NCBI GenBank assembly: GCA_030295235.1
Contig: AP026136.1
Span: forward strand, 744,001-808,000
DNA length: 64,000 bases
Direction of reading: 5' to 3'
Source of the DNA: Fistulifera solaris
Lineage: Eukaryota > Bacillariophyta > Bacillariophyceae > Naviculales > Stauroneidaceae
A program made the position numbers and the translations under genes. Below, one piece after another: positions 1 through 12,569 of this stretch. The stretch's first letter is position 1; each line of letters starts with the position of its first letter. The notes under the pieces were generated by a model, which saw nothing but the letters and a program-made list of their open reading frames with translations, had not been told where the DNA came from and searched no databases.

Positions 1-1915
1 GGTTAAGAGAACTAGACGAACAACGACGGAATCTGGTTACCTTGGCAGACTATACTGCTTCCATTGTCGTGCCTTCATTTTCCTTTTTAATACTGGGAGC
101 TTTCATGATGAGTGTGATACCTCACTTCGAAGCACGATGCGTGTCGTTAGTTGCCACAATGGACCCCAGCAGGCCGAAATTGATCAAAGCACTGATGGGT
201 TTGGGAGTCAGCACGACTCTCTGTGCCTATTTCACTGGAATGCGCGGTACTCTATTTTGGATTGCCGGTACACGCGTCAATTATAATGTTCGCGTGAAAC
301 TGCATCGTAATTTGTTGCTTCAAGAAGCTGCTTTTTATGACTCCAATGAGACGGGATATTTGTTGAGTCGTCTCAACAACGACGTCAACAAGATTGGGAA
401 TGTGGTATCATATCACGTTAATGTCGTCTTCCGCCAATTGGCTCAATTCATTTTTGGAAGCATTTATTTGCTCAAAATAGCTCCTCGACTTGCTCTTTAC
501 GCATTTGGAGGTATCGCACTCGTTGGTTGGATTTCGATGATTTACGGTAAATTCAACCGTTACCTAAGGTGAGTTTAAAGGAGAGGATTCCGTGGTTTTC
601 TGTTCAAACGCGTTCTAATCGCCTGCAATAGTCAAAAAGTACAAGATAGTTTTGCTGACGGTACAGCTGTAGCAGAAACATCTTTCTCAATGTCGGAGAC
701 CATTCGCGCCTTTGATGGGGTTGCAGTTGAATCAGAGAAATATGAGAATGCGCAACACAAGGCTCTTGAGCTAGAAGAGGTGCAAGCATGGGGTTACGGG
801 ACGCATAAATTTATCAGTGACGGTCTACAATATGCCTTGAAGACACTGTTATTGTTTGCTTGCTGGAGAGCTGGGCTAAACGGTAACTTGCCTGCGTCGC
901 AGCTCACTGCGTTTTTGTTTTATACCGATTTCGTTCTGGAATCGTCGAATGAAGTTGGCGACCAATGGGCAAAGATTCAGGGTGCATTTGGAGCGAGTAC
1001 AAGTGTCTTTGAACTGATTCGTCGCATTCCGGCAGTGCGTGATCCACCACGAGCACGGGGGCTGATTCTGCCGCTAGCGGATTGCTAGTAAATGGTGCAA
1101 CAGCATCCAAACCGATCGTAACCCTCGACGACGTGACATTGAAATATGAGGCAATGGAGTCCCCTGCTCTCACTCATGTAAATCTAGGCATTCATGCGGG
1201 TGACCGCGTTGCCATTGTTGGAAGGAGCGGCAGTGGGAAATCAAGCATTCTTCGCAGTATACTCCGCTTTTACGATCCCAATGAGGGAAAAATTGAAATT
1301 GGGGGTAAGAACCTTAAGGATATGTCCCGAAAGGAGTTGGCGTCATTACTTGCGCTTGTTTCGCAAGAACCTGATCTTTTCCCTATGACTTTAATGGAGA
1401 ATGTATTATACGGTATGGATAAAGATGCGACCGACTCGGTCACCGGCGAACAATGTTATAGCGACGACCTTCGAAAGAGAACAGAGCAATGTTTGCTGCT
1501 GTCGGGGCTACCAGTCGGGCCTGGCAACGATCTGAATTTGACGCTGGACACCCGAGTCGGAGAAGGTGGCCGCGGACTGTCTGGTGGCCAAAGACAGCGA
1601 GTTGCTATCGCTCGTGCATTGATAAGATCTCCCACAGTACTTCTTCTGGATGAACCCACTTCGGCGTTAGATTCTCAATCGGAAAAATGCGTGCTGACTG
1701 CTTTACAGACTGCTCTAGAAAACTGCAAATGCATGGTAATGGTGACACATCGTCTCGGGGCGGTGCGTTCACTAGGTGTCAATCGTGTGATCGTGATGGA
1801 GAAGGGTGCTATTGTAGAATCTGGACATCCCGAACAGCTTCTTCGAGACAAGGATAGCCTATACACTTTGCTAGCGCGAGAGCAAGGAATTGTGGCCCAG
1901 AGTATCGAAACATAA
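1..1915 (+). CDS. ABC half-transporter (TAP/ABCB-like), 5' end outside window
   Basis: This encodes an ATP-driven exporter half, with a membrane domain followed by a nucleotide-binding domain. The reading frame is open to the left edge, so the start lies outside the window. A 63-nt GT-AG intron (569-631) restores the usual exporter sequence before the RAF motif of the coupling region. The nucleotide-binding domain carries Walker A GRSGSGKSS (1220-1246), a Q-loop VSQEP, the signature LSGGQ (1577-1591), Walker B LLLDEPTSALD and the switch histidine in VTHR. The frame breaks in the linker between the two domains, at a run of five G (1057-1061). One added base joins membrane domain and ATPase without a gap, so I read it as one gene. 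Substrate and membrane cannot be told from the sequence. It would work as a dimer. Confidence 0.88.
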
Positions 1916-2487
1916 GATAACAGCTTTGATTTTGCCTGTAACGAAATAGAGCTGTAAGTAGAAGTTGTTTGTGCTTCGAAACGTTTTGGCATTTGAGCGA
2001 GCAGTGGGCAATATTGTGAGCTTGCATTCGCGTCACAAACAAGAAACTCCGCCGACTATCAACTATATTGATCATTTAATGTAATGACTGTGGCTTGGAT
2101 TTTTGAAAATATTTTTTTAGAAAAAGATCTCCTTGCATCAGTTTGAGCGTCGAAAACTTTTTGACCTTAGTTTTATTATGGTGAGCGAGCGTGGCTTTGC
2201 CGCTCAGTTGAGAGCAAGATTTCTGGTTTCACGTTTCGCATCTATTCCATTAAAGTTTTGTATATGCAGTGCTCAATGTAGACGTCAGCATTTTCCGTTT
2301 CTGCAAAGCTGCACGCTTCGTCCGCATGAGAAGTGAGAACGGCACACACAACACAAAAATGCCTCTGTCCGCTTCTATTCTTTCTTCCTCCAATAAATTC
2401 CGATCGAACCCTTTTCTTGCAGATAATAATAAACATTGAAAGGAAGAGAACGCGAGCAGTTATCACTCGCCTTGTTAATTAGAAGGG
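1916..2487. other. Intergenic, no gene seen
   Basis: Spacer between the ABC transporter stop and the PDZ protein start. Short open frames here lack any recognisable product. It presumably holds the 3' UTR of the transporter and the promoter of the PDZ gene. Confidence 0.6.
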
Positions 2488-3468
2488 ATGGAATTAGTGA
2501 AGTTGAGCGTTTTTGCGCTAACTACTTGGTTGATTTCTCATCTCGGCCCATCTGTCTCGGCATTCTCGTTCCGGCCCCTATACTCTCGCCATCGACCCGT
2601 TTGGTCGACGAGGACAACCGATGTCGAGGATCCTCATTTAACGGCAGAAAGATTATTTGAGTCAGCAGAATTTTTGGAAGTTGTTCTTTCGGAGCACAAG
2701 CCGCTTGGTTGCACCGTGGAAGAGAGCTTAGCTGCGGCCATCATTGAATTAGGCGACAAGACACAAATGAAACTCGACTACGTGTTTTTAAGTGCAGTAA
2801 AACCGGGAGGAAACGCGGAGAAGGCTGGATTGCTCGTCGGTGATGTTGTGGTGGGTGTTACTGGAATTTTCGGACTTTTGGAAAACGTTGTGGGGCTTGG
2901 CATTGACAAAGTGTAAGAAACGCTGTGTAGTTTCGTCATGGTTTTCTTGTAACTCTCATTTCCAAGTTATTATCTAATATACAGAAGAGGTCTAGTAGCG
3001 GCACGTTCCGAAGATCAGCCGCTTACAATACGGGTGGCTCGAGGAACCTCGGTTTTGAATGACCATGAACGAGCACTAGTTGACTTATGCAGCGACCCAA
3101 CTCTGGATGGCAAAGAAACCGAGGAATGTATTGTATCCTTCTTAAAGCAAGGGTATGAAACAGATAATGAGACAGGTGATGATAATAACTCGGAGGTTGA
3201 GATAGGCGAGGTACAAAATTTCGTCAATGGTGCTAATGATGGATCCTTGAACGGATCGAATCAGGTAGAAGAGGAAGACTTGATCGGAAACATGCTCAAC
3301 ATGTGGGCTGAAGATGTGGATTTACCCGTATCAAAGACTGTAGATTCTACATTACCAGCAAAGGAAGAGATTGCCGCCAAACCCAAGCCATGGAGTTCAC
3401 GCTCGTCCCCGTCCGGGACATTTGTCCGTGATCCCAGGACGGGCGAAATGCGCAACATCGATTCATAA
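2488..3468 (+). CDS. Plastid-targeted PDZ-domain protein
   Basis: The protein is about 302 residues from two exons; the intron is 2913-2984 (72 nt), begins GTAAGA and ends ACAG. Residues 1-27 form a signal peptide ending VSA, followed by FSFRPL. A phenylalanine right after the cleavage site is the diatom signature for import into the complex plastid, so a stromal or thylakoid location is inferred. Residues ~55-165 look like one PDZ domain, including a GxAEKAGLLVGDVVVGV stretch, the carboxylate-loop region that other PDZ proteins use to bind C-terminal tails. An acidic linker follows, then a conserved-looking tail (SGTFVRDPRTGEMR). No protease domain is present, so it is not a DegP. Function is unknown; a scaffold role is a guess. 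No frame break is seen. Confidence 0.75.
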
Positions 3469-3551
3469 CCGACAAGAGCATCCGTCGATTCACTAATGGA
3501 CAAATATGATCATAGATGCAATGACTAACTTTGCGAAAAATGTTTTAGAAA

Positions 3552-5900
3552 TTAAACCTTGTCGAAAAAGTGCGCCCATTTCGCGAGTTTTTCCTTTAGT
3601 TTAGGGACGAAAAATTCTTCGACTTTCTGGTTCACATAACAGTTGTAGGCCCAACCATCGTCAGTAGCGTTGTTTGTGTTCTGTTGTGATGTGTCTTCAG
3701 GCCATGGTATACCCAGTCGACAAAGCCCTTGCTTCCTTTTCGGAAGCTTTTGGCTCTCAATACTGCAGGCACGTTCCCATCCTGCCGTGTCTTGTCTGGC
3801 GACTGCTTTCGTGTGGATCATCAAACCCTCTTCTTTTCGTTGGCAAAACGTTGTCGAGGATCTGGGAAGGCGCGATTTTTCCATCGGAAACCTTCCTTGA
3901 TGTACTCTGTTCTGTTTTTCTCCGACAGCTGCGTCACTGCCGAGTAATGGACAAAGTGCTGGAGCACGTAATCTGACGTGTACAGTTGCTTTTCGGCCGG
4001 CATGGTTGATGTCTTTTCACCAGGCTTCTGTCGGTCACAGTTGTACGCTTGTAACATGGTATTCGAAAGAGGAACTCTGAGATCAAAACAAGGTTCGTTA
4101 CTCCAACATACTTCTTTGTCGTTAATCGGCTCCGGTGTTTCCACAAACTTCCATCGAGGCCAAGCGCGCCAGGAACCAAAGGAAACGATTTTTGTTCCCT
4201 CCTCTTCTAACTCGTCCAACAATGAGGTAACGTTATTGTGCTTCCCCATGGGCACCAAATACTCGTCAATGTCAAATTGACCGATCCAGTCCACATGCGG
4301 GCCGAATCGCAAACGACAAGACGACTCGGCCGCATACTGCGATGAACGCTCCCCGACACTATCCACATTGTTTGGATTGTTGTTGCAGATCTTGGCTGGC
4401 CAAGGAATATAAGTTATTTTGCCCGGAAACAGATCCACAATAGGCTTTAAGGACGATTCGGCACTGAATGCTCCGGAATTGTCATAAACATAAAAGTGAT
4501 CAAATCCCAGGATTGAATTGTAACTGATCCATTCCAACAATCTCCTTTGACCATCATTGATAGCGAAGCGATTACCGCGCGTCGCATACCCCGAGGAAGC
4601 CCACAGACACGATACTAAACGGTGCTTTTTCAAAGGCTCGTCGGGCGACACAACCGCATTTTCCGTGTCCTCATTTTCATTGTAGGGTCCGTAGGTCATG
4701 AGCGACGGCTTACAAATGGGAATATTTTCCCAGCGACCAGAATCTTCGATGCGGGGTAAAATATGTTCCTTCCCCCAGACTTGATCGGGATCAAAACGGA
4801 CCGCGGGATTTTTGTCGTTAAATTCGTCGTATTGTGGCACCAAATACTGGTTCGGGGGTCCCCAACGAGGGCCAGTGCGGATAGGAATCAGATCCACAAA
4901 TAACGAAGCCCAATCATCCTGCACTGTTTCACCGGTACGGATCTGTTCTTGCAGTGATTCGGGCACGGGACAGCGAAAGATCAATTGAGTCGTGTGAATT
5001 TGTTTGATGCCACCATCGTCTTCGGCAAAACTGACTTTGTAGTGTTTACGATATGACGCCCAGTCATAATCAAAATTGTACACACTCAAAGTTTCCTCCA
5101 TCGATGGTTTGAAGCGACAAATAAAGCGCGTCGCCATGGCATCAGGATCCGCGTCATCGTGCGAGGCCAATCGGTAACGACCCTCCTCCATCCGTTTCAC
5201 CGACACGTGCTGAAATAAGGACGCCTGTGGAGCCATGTGTGCCAAAATATCCTTCTCTTTCGATCCCGTCCGACAACGACGTTTGTTTTGGGTCACGAAT
5301 TGAATGTATTTTCCGTCGGCTGTGGGAAAGACATCATGAATCCACGGCAAAAGGGATCTTCGTCCGTCGGCGGATCGTCCATGGGCCATTGTTGCGTCAG
5401 TTTCGAACAAGAAGACAGCCGCGTGTACGAAACCTTCTTGAGTCGATCGGCTTTGGCGGTTCGTCGAAGCGGCAGAGGTTGTACTTTCCAGTCGTCGTAG
5501 TTGAGAGGTTCTAAATAAGCCTGCAAGACGTTTTCCGGTGCTGGATGTTGTTGAATGGGTGGATCATCCATATACAAAATGGGGGCATCTTTCGGGTCAA
5601 GTTCTACCAAGTGATCCGGTTCAACTCCGGCACCAAATTCTAATTCGAGATGATGTCGTCGTACCGGGTCTTTTTGTTTTTCACAGAATCCTGTGTGGTC
5701 GTGCGCAGCGATATCGGTGAATTCTGTTTCTCGTTGGCTTCTTGCTGTGATGAGGACAAACTCGAACGGGCCACGTAAAGAATCATGATTAAATATCCCA
5801 TACCGAGGCACAGTAAGATGACGCCAATGAACACTGCTCGCATCCCCCGCTTCTTACGTCTCCGCAACGCCATAGATCGATTCGTCGCGACGCCCACCAT
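3552..5900 (-). CDS. Type II membrane glycosyltransferase, GT92 (DUF23) family
   Basis: The protein has a short basic N-terminus, one signal-anchor helix (residues ~25-45) and a large lumenal catalytic domain, as expected for a Golgi enzyme. The catalytic part shows features of GT92: an FDHFYVYDNSG strand, the DxD-like FDIDEYL metal site and a downstream YVLQHFVHYS segment. GT92 members in animals and plants add galactose to glycans; the sugar used here is unknown. I chose the ATG at 5900, which places the basic residues before the helix. The gene is split over four reading-frame pieces. Single missing bases at T5 5677-5681, A4 5349-5352 and T4 3834-3837 (plus-strand runs) rejoin them exactly, and the last piece supplies a conserved-looking C-terminus (WPEDTS, DDGWAYNCYVN). 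It converges on the PDZ gene with 83 bp between the stops. Confidence 0.85.
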
Positions 5901-7214
5901 AAATGAAATCAAGTGCTATACACTAAAAATAAAAAAAAGATATTTCGGAGAGCAAATACTTGTAAACTGCTCTGAGAACAAGCCATCGAAAAGCGACCTT
6001 CGAGGCGGTCATTTTGTTGTTGATCATCAAAGTCTTTCTTGTGTTGAGTCCTGCTAACCGAAATAAGGTTAGGGCTCAAAGGCAATGCGGTCGAGCGGTC
6101 GCGGGTCGATCAATGCCAGGACTGATTTTTATTTCAGTCGGAGAAAAGTCAAGCCTACATTTCGAGAGATACTCAAATTGACGTGGATTTCAACGAATTG
6201 CAAAACAACGGCAAAAAAGTCGTACATTATTTCATCAACAGTAGCATGATACTCAAAACATGACTTCTTTGCGTTAAGACTGCAATAAGACTTGGAACTA
6301 ACATCCATAACGAATAATCCTGCCTTGCACTCCTGGAAATTAAAGTCGTAAAATTATACCATAGTTCCCAAGTGTATCCTGTTTTTCTCCAAGACTGACC
6401 TCCTGTCGTGAGTCACGAATATTGTAGGTTCGGTTCGTCATGTTTTTCTTCTCGAAAGAAATATAATGGTTTCTACAATCTACCGGTACTTATGACTTAT
6501 GATTCTATTTGAAAAGAGCGTAAGCCAAGCGAACTGGATAGGAAGAGAGGATCCGTTGTCCAACAGTTCTCTGTAGAACCACTGCACAACTTTATCCGCA
6601 AACGGAAATTAAAGGCTTAATGAATGAATCGTTGTTGTGATTACAAAGATAAGAGCTGATAATTCGGATGAATGCTTGGGTATTACTGATGGATTTTTTG
6701 TTCGTTTGTTGGATCGTTGGATGCGCGAATACATGACACGTGACTTGCATTTCGTGACTACGGAAAATGGACCTCACCTTAACCTTACTTGGGCTTCCAA
6801 ACGACCACCAGCACCAGCACCTTCACGTGTTTTCTTGACGTCAGCGAGAAGAGATGAAGTTCTGGATGTCTACTTAATTGTCTATACTCGTTGCAGATCT
6901 TCACGCTGACTCACTGATTTGGATATTATGCAGATGACACTTTTCGGCATAGTCAGCTTTGGATCGATCCTTCTTGTTTTTATGCAGCAAACGAGGGTCG
7001 ACCTTCATTCAACTTCTGCGTTGGTCATTCGGATGATCACGTCTCTCGCTCCAGAAACGACACCAGCCTTATTCCATTGTGATACAGTTTGCATTCGTGT
7101 TGACGATCGAATCATTGTGCCGAGTCAACAAAGAGGAAGACATTGATTACTTTCTCTCTCACTCTTCAGTCATAATTAACAACAACATCCTACCAACAAT
7201 TATAAACTACAACC
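5901..7214. other. Divergent intergenic region, 1.3 kb, no gene seen
   Basis: Shared upstream region of the divergently transcribed GT92 gene and FtsH. Small open frames at 6637-7146 show no family likeness and I do not call them. A looser copy of the palindrome described elsewhere lies at 6120-6139 (GACTG, ten bases, CAGTC). The last ~40 bases before FtsH are CAA-rich. Confidence 0.55.
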
Positions 7215-9393
7215 ATGAAATTTTCTCTTGCCGTCGTATCCGGTCTCTTCTTCGCCGACCACGCGCTCGCATTTGTGAATCCTTCTTCACCACTCCATGT
7301 CAAGAGTCGATTGCACATGGCCGCCGATATGCCGCCGGCCAACAATAACTTGCCGGTCGTGCAAGCCAATCCGTACGGACAGCCTTCGGATGTACGATAT
7401 TCGGACTTTCTTCGTCTCGTCAATGGCGACCGCATTGAGAAGGTGACCTTCAGTTCCGATGGCACTCAACTTTTGGGTGTCGATGTAGACGGTGTTCGTC
7501 TGAAGATTGAAGCTCTTCCCAACGATCCGGATCTTCTCACGCAACTCACAGCGCACAAGGTAAGCCTTTGTGGTGTGTGTGTGTGATTATGGGTTCTCGT
7601 TCGTGGAAAAGAATTGCATCCAATTACTCACCTCACTTTGCTTCATATTCCTTTACATTTATAGGTCGATGTGACAGTCCTTCCGACACAAGAAGCTAGT
7701 GGTCTCGGTGAACTCGCACAGAGTCTCATTTTCCCGGCCATTCTTTTGCCGGTCTCTTTTTTCCTCAGCCGCCGTTCCGGCGGGGTCGGTGGTATGGGCG
7801 GCCCCGGAAATCCCATGGGATTCGGAAAGAGCAAGGCACAGATTCAAATGGTTCCCGATACGGGGGTTACCTTTGATGATGTCGCCGGTTGTGACGGGGC
7901 CAAGTTGGAACTGGCCGAAGTTGTGGACTTTTGAAACAGCCGGAAGCCTACACCAAGAATGGATGCCGCATCCCCCGTGGTGTCATCTTGGATGGACCGC
8001 CCGGTACGGGTAAGACTCTTCTCGCCAAGGCGGTCGCGGGAGAAGCGGGTGTTCCCTTCATTAGTATCTCGGGTTCCGAGTTTGTGGAAATGTTCGTCGG
8101 TGTCGGTGCGTCTCGTGTTCGTGACATTTTCTCTCAGGCCCGAAAGAATGCTCCCTGCATAATCTTTATTGATGAGATTGATGCCGTCGGTCGCCAGCGT
8201 GGTGCCGGATATGCTGGGGGTAATGATGAGCGTGAGCAGACGGTGAACCAAATTCTCGTCGAAATGGATGGTTTCGACGGAAACCCGGGTATCATCACCA
8301 TTGCTGCTACCAACCGCGTGGATATCTTGGATCAAGCCTTACTGCGACCGGGCCGTTTTGATCGCAAGGTCACGGTTGATCTTCCTGATTTCAAGGGCCG
8401 CACTCGCATCTTGGGCGTTCATTCCCGAGGCAAGCCTCTCGAACCCGATGTCGATTTGGAAGCCATCTCCCGTCGTACGCCCGGTTTTTCGGGTGCCCAA
8501 TTGGAGAACTTGATGAATGAGGCGGCCATTGCTGCGGCACGTGCCAACAAGTCAACGATTGGCTGGGAACAGATTGATGGTGCCGTCGACCGTATCATGG
8601 TCGGACTGGAGAAGAAGGGTGGCAACCCCCAGTTGAAGCAGAAAGAGTTGGTAGCATATCACGAGGCCGGTCACGCCATTGTGGGTGCCTTGGTTCCCGA
8701 TTACGATCAAGTGCAAAGATTAGCATCATCCCGCGTTCCAACGGTGCGGGTGGTTTGACCTTCTTTGCCCCTCAAGAGTCTCGTTTGGAATCGGGTATGT
8801 ACAGTCGCCAGTATTTGGAATCCCAGTTGGCGGTTGCTTTAGGAGGTCGCTTGGCGGAAGAATTAATTTACGGAGAAGACATGGTCACCACGGGTGCCTC
8901 GAATGACATTCAACAGGTGGCCAACATTGCTAAGCGCATGGTACGTTAGACATGTTCAAGAAAGGAATGATTCATTTTAGTCAACCTTTTCTCATCCAAT
9001 CTTTTTGAAATTTTGTCACAGGTCAAGGAGTGGGGAATGAGTGACAAGGTCGGTCGCATCGCCCTTTCTGATCCATCGGGCCGTGGCCCTTTCATGGGAC
9101 TTCGTATGATGCGAAGACAAACTATGTGGGGAAACAAGATCATGGGCACTGTTGAGGAAGAAGTCGAACGTCTGGTTAACAACTCTTACTTGATTGCTAA
9201 GAAGATCTTGTCCGAGAACAAGGAGCTCTTGGAGCACTTGAAGAACGAATTGATGGAGCGTGAAGTTGTCTCTGCTGAAGAATTCCAGATGATGCTTGTT
9301 CAGTTCAAGGCCCGCACCATTGACTACGCCATTGTAGGCGCCGATAGGAACCGCGATCAGCTTCCTTTCCAGTCGATGCCGGCTTCTGTTTAA
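7215..9393 (+). CDS. FTSH: FtsH AAA+ zinc metalloprotease, plastid-targeted
   Basis: A membrane-bound ATP-dependent protease that degrades damaged thylakoid proteins such as photosystem II D1 in plants. The N-terminus is a signal peptide ending ALA followed by FVNPSS, the diatom plastid pattern. Three exons are joined by introns 7561-7664 (104 nt) and 8941-9021 (81 nt). A hydrophobic segment precedes the AAA module, which has Walker A GPPGTGKT (~8000-8023), Walker B IIFIDEID (~8160) and the arginine-finger region. The protease site HEAGH is at 8660-8674. The frame is lost at T4 7929-7932, just before the AAA module, and at A3 8715-8717, just after HEAGH. One extra base at each restores typical FtsH sequence, so this is one intact gene. 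A (GT)n tract sits at the start of intron 1. Confidence 0.95.
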
Positions 9394-9665
9394 AAGAAGG
9401 AAAGAGCATTTTTTCTCTTTGTCCTTTTACTTGATCCTGACATTCTCTTTAGTTAGATGTCGATGCACTTTATGCAGACTAAATTACTCTATAAAAAATC
9501 TTGTCGATAATTTATCTTTGTTTCACAATCAGTGTGGATGAAAATGCTATCAAACCATGTTTTTTTTCAAACAATCGAATGAGATAAGGGGATGTAAGAA
9601 CGAAAACGGCTCTCATGTTTTATTACAGTCAGAAAATCAAGGGATGACAAACCGACTCTATATTC

Positions 9666-10200
9666 TTATCCATTAACAATTTTGTTGATGTCTGAGAAGC
9701 ATGTTCTCCATTCCAACGAGATGTAAGTGTGCGTGAGTTCTTCATCCTTCTCAATATCCCGCTCGGCGTAGATTTCGAAGCGATTTTCGTCAAAGAATCG
9801 CACCATTTTAGTATTGGCTTTTCCCGTCTTGTCGGTGTTGTAGTACGCCGAGCAACCCGAGCCCATTCCCCACGTCTTGTTGGGGCGCTCCGTGGACCAG
9901 GTGAACACATAAGGGCATTCATTGCCATCAAAACCGTCGGGAAGAATTCTCATGAGACCTTTTTCCACAAGCTCGCCTAATCAATGGGAACAAATGCGAT
10001 TCAAATGTAAGGGATAAAGGTCTCAATAGAGAAAGAAAAGCCATTTCTATTATAGTGAATGTGAAAAAATGACACGTACCTTTCTTGATGGGCACAGCGG
10101 CAAAGGCTCCGTCAAATTCCCCCGTTTCCTCATTGGAAAAGGTTGATTTCTTGACGTAAACTTTTGTGCAGTCAATCTTTGTGTCGGGATGAGAAGCCAT
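9666..10200 (-). CDS. Minimal SET-domain protein (~143 aa)
   Basis: Two exons (10200-10080 and 9976-9666; intron 103 nt) give about 143 residues that are almost entirely a SET fold. The order fits: an N-terminal strand pair (VYVKKSTFSNEETGEFDGAF, then AVPIKKGELV), a GSGCSAYYNTD segment where SET enzymes have the NHS pseudoknot residues, and a C-terminal DEELTHTY matching the EELTxDY tyrosine motif. SET domains transfer methyl from S-adenosylmethionine to lysine. There is no pre-SET, post-SET cysteine cluster or targeting domain, so it resembles the very small SET proteins known from large algal viruses and some bacteria. The NHS motif is not canonical, so activity is uncertain. The start is the first ATG after a stop in this frame. 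Confidence 0.7.
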
Positions 10201-10935
10201 CGTTGCTACTGTGATAAAATAATGCAAAAGGCTGTTTCAAAACAAAGCTGATGAGTATGCGGCGTTTATCGGTGCACCAAAATTATTAGGCGCAAAATCC
10301 TCCCTGCATCTTTCCGCTCTCCGCTCACCTCCACCACACAAAATTGAATCCGTTCACGAGCTACATTCCGTGCCGACGAGGGTTCTCGGATTCCTTTTGA
10401 CGGACGACGAACACGCCTTCGCGGTTCGCTTTGAGGGCATTTTCAGTCTTGGCTAACAATTTACTGTAAAGAATAGAGGTGCCTTAAAGTTCGCAGCGGT
10501 ACCGAAGCGATACCTTCTGTACTCTCCACTATCGCAGAGGAGACGGATTGTAGGAATGACGCGTGATTGAATATACCTCTCAACAAGATAGTGAGAAGTG
10601 TGCGAACCAGTAGCACGTATCAGTAGCTGGTCTCTTTATCAGTGGTTACAGTTATGATGTAAAAAGTAGAATCATCATCACAACGCGCTGCCAAATTTGG
10701 AAAACAACTTGTTTTGGTGATAAAGAAAAGCGAGGAAGCACGTTCAAGACTTCAAGGGCGCTGCTTCTCTGTCTGTAACCAGGTGACGAGCAACAAGGTG
10801 GAGTCATTATTCGTCGTCGCTCTGATTGCAATAAAAAGAAAGGTGTTCCATTGAGGTGGGTAAGGAAACAGCCATCCCTTAAACGGCAGCGTATTACGTA
10901 TTTTATCGACAAGTAGAGAAAGGAGAAAACAAGCT
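10201..10935. other. Divergent intergenic region, no gene seen
   Basis: Promoter region shared by the SET protein and the kinase. Open frames at 10652-10949 have no ATG-led product I can recognise. Confidence 0.55.
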
Positions 10936-12569
10936 ATGAGCAGCATCAACGCGAAACCAGATTATCATTCACCGCAACGTTTGAGAGCAAAACTGAATCA
11001 TTTCCTGGATGACAGCGGGCGTCAACAGCCGAAAACTAATATTGCAGATGCATCGGCTCTGGCGCTGTTTACGGTAGATGAATCAGACACATCCGTGCAA
11101 ATGGAGGATATGTTTCCGATCGGCGAAATAAAGAGAGTATCGCCTTCCTCGCCACATAAGTATTCGGGCTTGTCACATTACTTGACCAAGGCGCAACTCA
11201 CTCCCAATCGCAAGTCACGAATGTCAGGAGACAACTCCTTGCAATCCGTCTCCTTAGATTCCTCCTTCTCTTCTTCCTTTTATGAATGTGATGATGACTC
11301 GTCTTCGAATTTAGACAGAAGTAGCCAATCACCGGATTCGACTCGACGAAGGAAACGGGCGTCTCTGCGACAAGACGCTTACCGGCAAATTCCTACATTT
11401 ACTTGGAGACGAGAATCGGTGATTCACAACGGGCGTCGCAAATTTAATTTTGTTCCAGTGGAGGATGATGGTATCGATCATGACATTAATTTGAACGATT
11501 TGCGCAAGCACCGATTGCTCGGCGAAGGACTTTTCGGGCAAGTATGGCTTGCTTCGAGCAAAAGCCGGCCTTATGCCGTCAAAGTTCAATCGAAATACGA
11601 ATTGGCGGAGGGTGCCAAAATCGAGTTTGCGGTTCGTGAAAAGAAATCATGTCACGCATGAAACATCCGTTTATCATTCGTCTGGTCAAGGCATATCAAG
11701 ACCACCAGTTCATCTATCTGATTATGGATTTTGTGAAAGGCGGAGAGCTCTGGAGTTTGTTACACCCTTGTACGGACAATGTGGATACGGTGGCGTTGCC
11801 CGAGAGGCAATCCAAATTTTACACTTTGTGTCTTGCCGATGCCGTTGTTTACATTCACAAACGCAAATATATTTTCAGGGATTTGAAGCCAGGTGCGTAA
11901 AGATTTGTATGAGAACAAGTGAAAATTGTGTGTTCTTATTTTGAAAGCTCAACTCAATTGTTTCTATTGGTGTTCTTAGAGAATATACTGATTGATGCTG
12001 CTGGGTACCCTGTGCTGGTGGATTTTGGATTGGCAAAACGACTAGAGCGCGGAGAAAAAACGTACACAACGGTCGGCACCCCAGCGTATTGCTCTCCCGA
12101 AATAATTAATGGCGATGGTCACACCCGATGCACAGACTACTGGAGCTTGGGAATTATTGCGTATGAGATGTTGATGGGAGGAAATCCTTTTTCGTTTGAA
12201 GGAATTGATCAGTTCTCACTTTATCGGGCTATTTCTGAAGATGATTATCCGCCAATTAAGAATGTTACCGAGGACGCCGTCGACTTTATCCGACGAATGT
12301 TAATCAAGGACCCCATCAAACGACTCGGCGCTCGCAGTCCCAAAGATGTTTTGAACCACGAGTGGTTCGACGATTTCGATTTAACAGCTATCCGACGCCG
12401 GAAAATTAAAGCTCCGTGGGTGCCAGAACTTAGTGATCCTTTGGATTCATCGCACTTTGATGACTGGAGTGATTTAGACGATAAGTCCACTCACACATTT
12501 CCTGAGATCGACCACAAAGACGAGACGCTATTTGACTCCTTCCCTTTGACTTCCCAGTCCTTTCATTAA
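10936..12569 (+). CDS. AGC-family serine/threonine protein kinase
   Basis: The first ~190 residues are serine-rich and probably disordered. A kinase domain follows: the glycine loop GEGLFGQV, the lysine in YAVKVQSK, the catalytic FRDLKPEN (split by an 87-nt intron at 11893-11979), DFG at 12021-12029 and the activation segment TYTTVGTPAYCSPE. The short TxGTPAYxSPE loop and the C-terminal tail, with a hydrophobic FDDFDLTAIRRR segment, are typical of PKA/PKG-like AGC kinases. No cyclic-nucleotide-binding domain is present in this polypeptide, so it would be a free catalytic subunit; control by cAMP is only a suggestion. The HRD histidine is replaced by phenylalanine (AGC kinases usually have tyrosine there). 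One base is missing in A4 11639-11642, right before the alpha-C helix region; adding it joins the two frames. Confidence 0.88.

Noticed and set aside
1-1915. Pseudogene status for ABC transporter and other broken genes
   Set aside because: Motifs on both sides of each break are perfect and essential genes are affected in the same way; base loss in homopolymers is a simpler cause.
3821-5410. Programmed ribosomal frameshifting in the GT92 gene
   Set aside because: Three shifts in one gene, and 26 across the window in unrelated genes, with no slippery heptamer plus structure, argue for sequencing error.
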